In this document: positions 18,301 through 30,300 of the stretch, piece by piece
Layout: every line of letters begins with the position of its first letter
Numbering within the stretch: position 1 is the first letter of the stretch
Assembly (NCBI GenBank): GCA_002361935.1
Contig: DESD01000071.1
Location: 1-32,857 of the forward strand
Length of the DNA stretch: 32,857 nt
Direction: 5' to 3'
Source of the DNA: Ruminococcaceae bacterium UBA3323
Lineage (GTDB): Bacteria > Bacillota > Clostridia > Oscillospirales > Acutalibacteraceae
Notes under the pieces: model-generated
The model's database searches: none
Told to the model about the DNA's origin: nothing
The model's input: the letters and a program-made list of their open reading frames with translations, nothing else
Translations under genes and position numbers: made by a program

Positions 18301-21300
18301 CGCTGTGTTCAATCTTCAGCAGCTTAAGGACAGTGCCTATTTATCTTATGATGAAAAAAATCAGCAATATGTGTTTGATTTTAATCCGTTTATAAAGGAT
18401 CATATAGATGAGTTTGCCAAGTTTAATCCAAATAACTATGAAACCGGCGATGTCTATGTAAGTGAATGGATTCATTCCTTTGTTATTAAGCTTTCCGCAG
18501 TTAATGCTAAGCAAAGCAATGGTGCCGGTGTTCTTAAAGGCGGAGAATTCCTTAATGCAGCCAGACAAAAGCAAACTGCAAACAGAGGCGGAATAGAAAA
18601 TTCTGCTTTACCTGCATTTTCATATGATGGTGTTTATGCAGACAGAACCGTTGAAGATATTAATGCAAATGCTTGGACAAAGAAATCAAGGCCAACTGTT
18701 TGGCATGGTCCTGACGGAAATCATGAGTATACAAGTTCTACGGATTATTATAACTATGCCGATACTGTGTTTACCTCTTCTGAAAAGAATGCAGAGGCAT
18801 ACAGAAATTTAAATGGCTCTAACCAGATAGATTCCAACGGCTATGGTGACAGACGCGATTATTATAATATCCGAAATCTTGTTGCCAATCTGAATGTTAA
18901 TGCACAGCGCACAACTACTATGGATGACGGCTCAAAAACCTTTGCATATGATATTGATACTTCCGCAGGAGCAAATACATATCTTAATGTAGATAAGAGC
19001 CATCTTCTTCCCGATGATTATATTGAATATCAGTTAACAGTTGCGGCTTCAGCCGACAGTATGATTCCTGTATATCATCCGGATATACGCTTTGTTGCTC
19101 CGACAGGGCAGAGGGTAGTAGGCTGGTATATTATTGAAAATAATTCAGATATACCAAACGATGATATTACGGGCAGATTAAGCACATCGTCAACAGGCTC
19201 CAATACTGCAATTTCTTCAAGTGCTATTGATAAAAATGCTTATTACAGCCTTGTTGCGGGTACAGACGGCAATGAAGAAACCTATTACAGGCGTCTTGAT
19301 ATTTCAGCAGGTGATTTAAGCAAGGAAGAATCCTTAAATCAGCTTGCCAAGGGCAAAAAGATTGTTGTTTCCGTTATCACACAGCTTACGGATGAGCTTG
19401 GGTCGTTTGAAGGAAAAACAATCAACCCGGGAATTTATGCTGCTGCTCATCCTCAGCATACGTATTCTCAGTACAGAATCAGAAATATCAATAATGCTTC
19501 GGGACCCTATTATGACAGTACGCATCATTATACTGATAGTACCGAAGGTGCTGAGTATCATAGATATAATACAAGCTCTTATTACGGTGGGCTGAATAAT
19601 GAACTGACTTATATGTCGGATATAAGAACAAGCACAACATTTTATGACAGCCGTAATCTCAAGCTGGATGTGAATTATACGGATCCGGAATTCCATTATG
19701 ACGGAATGCCGATGAAGTTTACTATGACAGGCGGCACAGGCTCAAATAATGCAACGGCTGCAAATGCTGAAAATGATACTCTTCACACCCTTGATAAGGC
19801 AATCTATACTGTATCCTTCCTGCAAACAGCAAACGGCAAGCTGTTCAAGGGCTTTGATTTAACTGAAAAGAAAGTATTCCCTTATCCTGACAGTGTTACG
19901 CAGCATGTGGATGAAAATGCAAAGGTGGAATATTGCTATTTTGTAGATGCCTCCAGTGAAGTTATCGGAACAGATGTCGGTATTTACGAAACCAATGCAC
20001 CCGATACACAAATATGGATATCGGAAGATAAGGTTATTGCTGCAGACAGCTTAACCGAAGAGCAGGAGGCAGACGGCTTCAGGCTTCTGAAAGATTCTGT
20101 AAGAATCAGATGGACTTACTCTGATATCCCTGCAGGAACTGCTGCAAATCCAATTGTTTTTGCTACGCCTGCTAATCCGTTTGAATTAATCGGTGTGGGC
20201 AGATATCGTGATATCCGAACAGATGCACAAAAGAAAACAACTGCTGCAGATGATTATTTCACATTCAGAATTGACGGTCATGTTGAGCTTAAGCATAAGC
20301 ATGATGAATCTGTTGAAAATACGCTCGTGGGATCAGCTGATTCTTCTGCAATGCAGTTTACCGAGCCGGTTTCACTTTACGGCACGGGTGTTATTACAAA
20401 GAGCATTGTAAGAGAAAGACCGATTTTAAATCTTCATACGCAGATATTCAAAAATGAAGCGGAAGCCGAAGCGGTTTATGATTCAAATGCCGCTCAGGTT
20501 AAGGGCTACCGCCCCGGAGATACGGTTTGGTTCAAGGATACTGTTCAGAATCTTCAGAAGGGGCCGGACGCTCCGCAGGGTGTGCTTCTGAATCCTGTAT
20601 TCTTCGATAAAATTCCTGAATACATTTCAGCCAGCGGACTTGAACGTGCTGTTCAGACGGGAAATACCGATAATATTAAAGTTGTTTGGTATAACAGAGA
20701 CGGTTCGGCAAAAACGGACATTCCTGCATTTACAGTAACGAAAACGCAGTTTGAAGATATTCCCGATTATCTCGGTGATACTGTTACAACCAAGAGTGAT
20801 ACAGACGGCACAAACTTCAATACACACAGAGCTTTTGCCGATATATCCCTTGGCGAAAACGGAAATACGGTTTCAACGCCTATTACATTTAATCTTTATC
20901 AGATTCAGTTTGCGGATGGTTCCCGCCTTGAAATCGGCGAACATATAGAGGTTTATTATTCCGCAACTGTACGAATGGAAAATCTTCCGCTTTCTTACAC
21001 ACAAAGGGGAACAGGCGATAATGCCAAAACCTTTGTTGATTATTATCCGAAATACGGTGAATACTATTCAGTTCCTTCAGGTGCTCATACTGATGGATGG
21101 GGTACGGTTTATGAATGGTATACAAGATCTTATCCGTATATCGGTGTGATGGCAGGAAAGAATTTATATGGTTCTCCTACATTAACAACAGATTACTGCG
21201 GCTCATTCACTCAATTTATGAATGCCAACAGTATGATGGATATGAATTATCTTTATCATGATCTTGGTGTAAGCGGACTCAGAAATAAAAACATTGATAA

Positions 21301-24300
21301 ATATGAATATCTTAAGGATTCAAATGTTTATATGCCGGGTTCTGCAGGCGATGAAATCAATGATGGTGCATATATATCCGGAAGAGGATATCCTCATGAA
21401 AATTATGGTGGTTCAAACGGATATCTTAAGGATTTTGATGTCAATATTGATAAGAATCAGCAGAAAACAACCTATGTTCCAACCCTGACCGCCAATAAGC
21501 TGGATCAGCTTCCTGTAAGTGAAAAATTCATCAGCTCAACAAGCAGCAGGGAACGTGATTGGTTCAATAAGATGCTTGTTTACAGAAACAGATCTGCAAA
21601 TTGGCAGGAGGAGCATGAGGATGCGGTTATCTGGGCAGAATCAAGAATTCATCTTCAGACTGCATGGCTTGCTGCAAGCTCACAGATTATCAGCGCAGAA
21701 AAGAAGGATGCATCCATAGAATATCTGCCGACAAATTATAATGGCTTAAAGCTTGATCCGGAATTTAATGTTATTCATAATACATATGCCAGCGGCAATC
21801 AATCGGTTTGGGGTTATCGAACAGGCCAGAATGAAAACACACGTCTTTTCAATGATGATAATGTGCCGGCTATTGAATATGACCAGCATTTCACTTCCCG
21901 TGTAAGCGCCTATAACTACGGCGACTGGGATTTAACCTGCGGTATTGAATTTACTTATGTAATGCCAAAGGGCATTGAACCTGAATTCAATGCAGACGGC
22001 ACCATGAATGCGGATGGAATTAAGGCTTATATTATGAACGGCGGTACTTCCAATTCGCCGAAATATGAAAGTATTTCCGATGATTTAGTTCATGTTCAGG
22101 TGCTTCAGAAGCCTTTGAATGCAGCGGGATATAAGACACCGAATATTATGCAGGATCCTGTTTTAAGCTCCGAAACAATGAATAAAACAGATCATAGCTA
22201 TGTTGATGAGGATCAGTATTATTCTGCCGATGATGAAACATCGTGGGTACTCAGAATTACTGTTAATCAATCTCTTGATAAATGGTTTAACCGCGGTTCG
22301 GAAAGCGGTTATATGATGTATGTGGATATTCCTTCTCATGTGTACGAAACACCTGAAAGTGAATATTGGTATGATGAGGTTATGGTTAAACCTGTGGATA
22401 CCTCACATCAGGACAGCCTTTATTATCAGATTTATGACACCACCTCGCTTTGGGGTCATAACGATTTAACCAAGCTTGCGTTGGCCTCTCAGGTAAGCAC
22501 GCAGTACGGCGGAATGGATTATCTGTGGAACAGCTACTACCATTATTATCATCACGGAGGAAGAGGCAGTGATGTAGGTCCTAACGGAAATATGTATTAT
22601 GTAAGTGCCTCTCCGAATATGCCGTATATTAACGGTATGAATATTTCAAACCGTGAGGTATCGGCACAGGGCGTGCTGGATGACAGCGGAAAGGCAAGCT
22701 TTGAAAGCGGCATACGAAATACATATGCAAGCACAGGTACACGTGCGCATATGAGAAAGCCGCTTATCAGAACATGGACAACGGTTGGCGAAAGCAATAT
22801 CATAGGTACTAATCCATATGGTTATTACCTTGATTCACAGGGTGATACCTCAACGCTGAATATCCATGTTGAGAATAAATACTGGCTTGATACGATGGCT
22901 GTGGATCAGCATTATTACGATTGGGTTCCTACAGGAAGAAACACCGGCTATTACACCGAATCTCAGGAATACAACAGAATTAAGCACACGTATTCAACAG
23001 ACGGCGGAAATAAGGGAACGCTGTACTATCCTGTTGTAACAAATATCCTTCCTGTCGGTATTGTTCCGAAAGATATAAACGGCAGATTGTTTACGGAAGA
23101 CAATGAAGAAAATGCTAAAAAGCAGCTTGACTGGTCACTTTATAACTACAGCTACAATGATAATACATCAACGGATTATGAAAAGTTTGATCAGGAAAAA
23201 GAGCTTTATGAGGCTAAGGTTGAATATATTCTGCTTGACTGTGAGGATGGAAGCACTGAGGGAAGATATAAAATAACCTTTAAGCAGAAATCAGATGATT
23301 TAACAACAGCAAATGCAGATAAGCTTAAAATTTCTTCAGAGGATGCAAGAGTATTCCAGTTCAAGATTTATACTCTTGCTGCTCCAAGCGGCAAAACAAA
23401 GGATGATGAGCTTAATAATGACCTTCTTGACGTGTTCCAAAAGAACCATACCTTTGTTTCAAGCCAGCTTGAAAACTTTAGGTTTTTGATTGATTCCGAG
23501 GTTCAGAATAATCAGGCTGACAATCCTTATTATGTCGGCAACCGATATGTGGAAAGCTACAGAAACTGGTATGCTCCTCCGAACAGACCGGAAATTTCCG
23601 ATCAAACCAAGCAGGATGTCCGTAAGGATACTGCTCATATAACAAACAGATCGGGCACCGTTTCCGGTAATCTTCCCGATTGTCCTGTATTAACCCAAAA
23701 TCTTGGCACCAATGCTGCGATTGACGGAACGGATGAGGGCGGTAATAAGCGTTACTTTGAAGAAGACGGCAAAATTACGCTCAGAGATAATTTTGATAAG
23801 AGCATAATAACCGACCTTCAGATGGAGGATTATACTGATTTAAGATACGGCTTAACAATACAGCCCGAATATGTTGATTTTGATGCCGGTAATAATTCAA
23901 CCAATATAGGTGTTCATACAACAAACAGAATCCGTGTTCGTTGGCCGGATATTGAAAGCAATGCTTATTTAACCGACAAGGCATCGGAAAGCATTGAGAA
24001 TCTGGGTGTTCGTTCTCCCAAGGGAACAGAGGGTGAATATGTATATTTCCCAGATGCTTCCGATAAAACACAGGCTCTTCAGTACGGCGATACGCTTTAC
24101 TACAATGTAAAGGTATCAAACGGGGCAACAGAGGAAGACCATTTCCACCACGGAAATGTGCTTCATGCAAAGATTAAGGTTGTTCTTGCCCTTCCGAATA
24201 TTGCAAGATTTGTAGGTAATTATGATGAAGACGGCAATTACATTGATGATGCAATGTATCTGATTTATCAGAAGGAAGACGGAACAGTCAACAAATACTC

Positions 24301-27300
24301 CTTTGAGGAGCTTGCTGCCGCAGGCTATGAAATCAAAATGGAAGAGGAAATCGACGAAAACGGCAGGCAGATACTGATTCTTGAGATTTTAACACCCGGC
24401 GATTTCGAGGATGATGAAACTCCGAATTATATTGATTATGTTGCCGGCAAGCATCTTCCGGGATGGTTCGGCTACGGCGACACAATGGTTCTTGGCTTTA
24501 AGACTGAAATTCATAATAATATGGAGGATGATTCCGATATTCTTAACGGAGAAGCTTTCTGGGATAATGATTATAAAGCAGACAGCTATACAGCGTTAGA
24601 AGATATAGATGGCGAATATCTCAAAGAGCAGTATCCCGATAAGGGCTTTGAAAACCTGTCAGACCGTGACGAAAGCAAGATTGCTTATGAACGGGAAGTT
24701 GCGGAAAATATGGAAGACGGAATCGACGTAGACTATGATGATGCGTTTGACGAAAGGTTTTCTCACGATGTTTCGGCGGCAATAACGCTTCTTAAGCCTC
24801 ATGCCAATGTCCGTCTTGATACCTCTGAGCAAAGAATCCCGATTATCAACCCCGATCTTACGGGCGGTTCGGTTCGTGTTGTTGAGGATCCTGCGGTTAA
24901 GGGTGCAACAAAAATGACCCTTTATATTGACAATGCCATAAACGATGGTGCAAAGGTTCCAGAATTTATTCTGGATTACAGAGTTCCGTTCAGAGGAACT
25001 TATGAGTCAACAAGGGATGAAGCTTCCGCCTCCGAGGATTCGGTTAAAGGCAATGTTTATGCTGTTGGTACAGGCGTTTGGGAAATTCCCGAAACTGCCG
25101 GAGATGAGGAGTACAGAGAAGCCCTTAAAAATCATCTTTCGGTAAAGGTTTATGGTCTTTACAGTGACAGTGATGACAGCTCAGAACATGGAAAGCTTCC
25201 GTATGAAGATAATTCAGCTTATGAAAATGTAAACGATTACGGAAACGGAAAATGGGTAAATCTTACTTCGGTGCATAATAGCTTAAGCGGCAATGCCGGA
25301 CAGAGCGGCGTTCCGATTGATGAGAATACAGTTCTTGATATTACAAATATCTCTAATGCTCTTATCGGAAATTCCACTTTGGTTAACAGGCTTTATCAGC
25401 TTCGTTTTGTAATCTCTTCTGATGATTCCTCCTATCTTGTTCCCCGTAATTTCAGATTGGCAATTGATGCAGATCCTGATATGGATGGTGTTCAGAATAT
25501 GGATGATATAGATCCGGAGCATGAAAATCTGAATCCGCTTCCGGAATCCATTACATCGGATATTAAATTCCTTGAATCGGGTGAACTTGATTTAGATAAC
25601 AGCAAGATGGGCAGTGCGGCATTTGTTATTGCTGCAATGAGTCATCAGAATGCAACAAGGCGCCATGTTAATCATTTTGTAAATGCTTGGGCCCGCTATG
25701 ATGATGAGCAGTATGGTGCAATAGCAAGCCGCTCCCGTGCAGGTTATTTCATAACACGTGAAATGCCTGTTCTTGAGGTTGATTTGAAAGCAAAGTATTT
25801 CAAGCGTGCAAGGAACGATGAAACAGGTAAATACGAGTATAGCTGGAGCGACGATGTAATGATCAGTGACAGCAGTAAGATGCTGAAGTACACTGCCTCG
25901 GTCAAGAATCTTTCCGACCTTGGTATTGCAGATACAAATCTCGGCGATGTCGAAGAGGATGCTGCAACAGATGTTCAGATTTCAACTGTTCTTCCGTTTA
26001 TTCAGAATATTGATAAATCTGTTTCGGATGACAATCCTAATGAATATAAGTTCTATAAGCAGGTTTCATATAACAGTGAAGAATGGCAGAATACAATAGC
26101 CCCGGATAATGTGTCTTCCGCTCAGCTTTATGCCGAAGATTCAAAATGGTGCTGGCATGTTGAAAATGAAAACGGCGAATGGATTTCGGTTCCCGAAATA
26201 ACAAGTGTAACTCTTAATATTTATGATAAGATTACAGAGCTTACCAATACACTTCAAAGACGTGTTCTTACATTTACCTCTGCAGGCATATTAAGACCGG
26301 GTCAAAGACTTGTTGTTGATTTTATGGTTCCTGTTACAACGGATAACGGTGTAGGCAGTTCAAATCTGCTTTCCTGTAAGGCTTACGGCTTTAAGCCGGG
26401 TGCATATATTCCGTACATTCCGTCAACAGATAACGGAACCGAAACATATGCTTTTGAAATTGATAAGCGTGATGTTAATAACAACAGTATGATGAATTCC
26501 GAAAATACCATAACCAAGAATCTTGGCGGTATTTCATTCAGTTCAACAAGAGTGTTTAACAGAACGAAGGTTTCGTTCTCTGAATACGGAACTGGTCTTA
26601 ATGTTTCGGGTAATGACAGCTTAAGGCCGTCGGTAGTTCCCGAAGGTACAAAATATTCCTTTATATCTTCTCTTGTAAACCCTGATACCTCTCCTGATGA
26701 CGGAGGAAACAGGGGATATGACCAGCCAATCATTTATGATGTTCTTCCTTATGAAAACGATACCTCTCTTATCTATATTGATGACCAGAATAATGTTGCC
26801 CAGAGAGGCACAAACTGGCGAGGATATATCAGGCTCGATTCCATATATGTTAAATCGGAGAAAGCAGGTGTTGCTACCGAGGAATTAAAGGATGGAGTAA
26901 ATGCCAATATCTGGATTGGTCCGTTCAATTATGATGCAAGAGGAAATATTGTTGATATTCCTATGGGAAATCTTCCGAAGGTTGATTTAACCAGTGATAA
27001 GGAATTCTTTAAATCAATCAGAGGTGAGGGCTTAGCTCAGGTAAACGAAAAGAAAAAGTATTTTGTTCGTTTAAGAGATATACTTGCGCTTAAAGACAAG
27101 GATCCTGAAAGCTACGATAAAATTGAGCGCTATGCGCAGGCAATTTATGTTGAGCCTCTTGCAGATTATTATCTTGGCGGAAGCACAAAGCTTTCACTTT
27201 CCTATGATATGAAAGCGCCTTTGAACATTCCGCTTTATATTGGCTTGGTTGATGAAGCAGATCCTGATCTTAAGATTAAGGTTCAGAATTTCGATTCATG

Positions 27301-30300
27301 GAACAGCTTTGCCGCTCAGACAGGGGATGAGGTTGTAACAGAATCGGCTTATGCAGGTGTTTATCTTGCAGCTCCTTCTGATAAGGGTTATATCGGCCAC
27401 TATGTATGGCTTGATGAAAACTATAATGCCGACTTTACCGATGAAGGTGATTACATCAAGCAGGGCGGCAGATTAATTCTGAACAAGCCGACCAAGGATG
27501 TTGATTATGACGGAGAAATAGATGATCCCGGTATCAACGGCGTTAAGGTAGAGCTCCTTTCGGAAAACGGATATCCTGTTAACCGCTTCGGTGAACCTGT
27601 TGTTGATATTGACGGCAAATATTATCTTATTGATGAAGCTACAGGTGAATTTGCTTATGATACAACGGGCAATCCGACGTTTACAACGGCAGGTCCGGTA
27701 TCCTATACAACAGAAAAGGATGTTTATGACCATAATGGTTATTTCATTATTTCCAACATTACGCCGGGTAACTATAAGTTAAGATATACCTTCCCTGAAA
27801 ACGGAAAGTATGATGAATACGCTTTAACAACAAGATTTATCGGCTCTGACAATACGCCTGTTGAAGTTTACAGAAAGGGAGAAACACTTCCTGATCTCGG
27901 AAGCAAGGGAATAGGTGATGAGCCAAGCGACTGCGGCGAGGTTAAAACTTTTGTAGTCCAGACCAAGGATGCTATCAAAGTAGATGCAATCGGAAAAGAT
28001 CCAAGTAAGTATGAAGAATACGATGAAAAGATGACAACATATGATCTTGGTGTTGCTCCGTCCTTCAAATACGGCGGATTTGCATTTATGGATAACGGAA
28101 AAAGAGAAGAAGGTCAGGGCGGTACAGACGGATACATCAATGATAATGAAGAGCGTATTCCGGGTGTCAGCGTTCAGTTCTATGAAGTTAAAACCAATGA
28201 AAACGGCGAAGAAACATTCGGCCCTGCATATAATGCAGACGGGGAAGAGATTAAGGCGCTTATAACGGATAAAGACGGTCATTACGGTACTACGCTTTAT
28301 CCGTACAGAAGCTATATCGCAGTTGTGGATACGTCTCAGTTAACAAGGCTTATTGAACCGTCTCCGATTACAAGAAGTACTTATCCGCTCAGATATGATA
28401 ATGATAACGATTTAACCTACAACAAATCCGCAAAGGCAAATACTACTGCTGTTATGTCTGTTGTTCCGCAGAGAAGCGAATATGCTATGGGAGAATGCGT
28501 AAACGGACAGTATGGTATTTATGACAGACTTGATCTGGGATTTGTTGATGTTGGTATCGGTTCCATCGGTAAATATGTTTTCCAAGATGAAAACTATGAC
28601 GGAGTAAGAAATGAGTCCTTGGATGAGGATGGATTAATTATTACCGAACCCGGTGTAAACGGTGTTACTTTAGTGCTTGAGCAGTATTATCTTGACAGCA
28701 ATGACAACTGGGTATATGTTGGTGATATTGATACGCAGGAAAGCTATGGCTCCGCTTATACCTTTATTGTTAAGGATACAACTTATATTGTGGACGGCGA
28801 AAGATATCTTTGCGGCTATAAAGTAAAGATGGATATGTCAACCGTTCCCGAGGGCTTTGTTCCTACTAAGTATAAAATCAATAATGGTGTATCAGACAGT
28901 GATTTGCCTTTAACAGGCACGGCTGATTCGGATTATCGCTATCTTAATGACAATCCAATCATTATAGCTGCCTTTGCTGATGAAGATACCATAGACGAGT
29001 ACAAGATGGAAGCCTTCGGAAAGACATATAATGTTACACGTTCTCAAACAATTCTTGATGTTGATGCAGGTTTAACAATTGATGAAAAGTCCGAAATCAG
29101 CGGACTTGTTTGGAACGATAAGAATTATGACGGACTTCAGAATTCTTATATTGACGAAAATGATGTTGAGCTTGATGAAACAGGCATTTCCGATATTGAA
29201 CTCCAGCTTGTTCCATATGTATTTACAAACGGCAAGTGGAAATTGCTTAATGCAGATGATTTAGCGGATCCGTCAGCCTATGACACCTACATTAAGAAAG
29301 TTATTTCTGACGAAAACGGCAATTATAAGTTTGAGAATATCGAATCAACTTCTGTTATCAAAAATGACGGTGGCAATGAGCATTGCATTGTTGGTTACAG
29401 GATAAAGGTTAATACCGATATTGAAGATATGAATTTCGGTGCAACCAGGTATCTTGCAAACGGCGGGGAGGAAGACAGCCACCTTATCAGATATAACGAT
29501 GGCGGCAAATATCTGAATCCTGAGGATGAATATATTATTACCGCTAAAAAGATTGCAGACTCTGATGTTGAAAAGGAATACGGAAAGAGCGCTTATAATC
29601 AGAATACTCTGCTTATCCATAATGCATTGGGGTATTTTGATATAAACAAGGTTGTAAAATATGAAAGCTATGATGCCGGTTTAACAGAGTTTGACAGAAA
29701 TTCGGTTTCAGGCCGTGTTTGGATTGATGAAGACTATAACGGCTTGATGGATGAGGATGAAATCGGAATTGAAAATGTTACCGTAATACTGAAACGCTAC
29801 TATCTTGAAAAGGGCGGTTCCGGTTTGGATGATGCTGCCTCATGGATTGAAGATGCTGATTACAACAATGAAAACCATAGCGCAGTAACTGATGCAAACG
29901 GAGATTATACCTTTGATGATCTTGAAACCTATATTTACAGAAACGGCAAATATTATCTTGCCGGCTATAAGCCTTTTGTAGCGGCCCATCCTGACAATGC
30001 TTTCTTTGCAGCAACGCTTTATCGTGTGGCTTCAAAAGACGGATTGAGAAATAACGATCTTAAAAACTATTCCTTAACTGCTTCGGATGAATACTTAATT
30101 GTTGCTGATGTATGCGATCATGGAAATGCCGATATTTCGGCTGAAGCTGCAAATGCAAGCAGTAATGCAGTAAGCCTTAACGATTTGTATTATGTTGTTA
30201 AGTACAGAGATAATTTCTATGATCTTATAACTTCAAAGGCAATTGGGGAAATTGATGCCGGCTATCATGAATATGATGAGGCAAAAATTTCGGGAAGAGT

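Larger units (their letters stand above)
13601..26740 (+). repeat. Scattered DUF11-like segments in the giant protein
   Basis: Segments with the DUF11-type pattern (a Gly-Asp or Gly turn, a Tyr-rich strand, V-x-N, and often a later strand ending in LP) start near 13601 (IGDEVEYYLGYFKNTS), 15536 (GVPYDRNFRYSVKVGN), 20507 (YRPGDTVWFKDTVQN), 24083 (YGDTLYYNVKVSNG), 25880 (MLKYTASVKNLSD) and 26639 (PEGTKYSFISSLVNPD). DUF11 and similar domains are beta sandwiches common in long bacterial surface stalks. The family match is by eye only and boundaries are uncertain. Confidence 0.4.
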
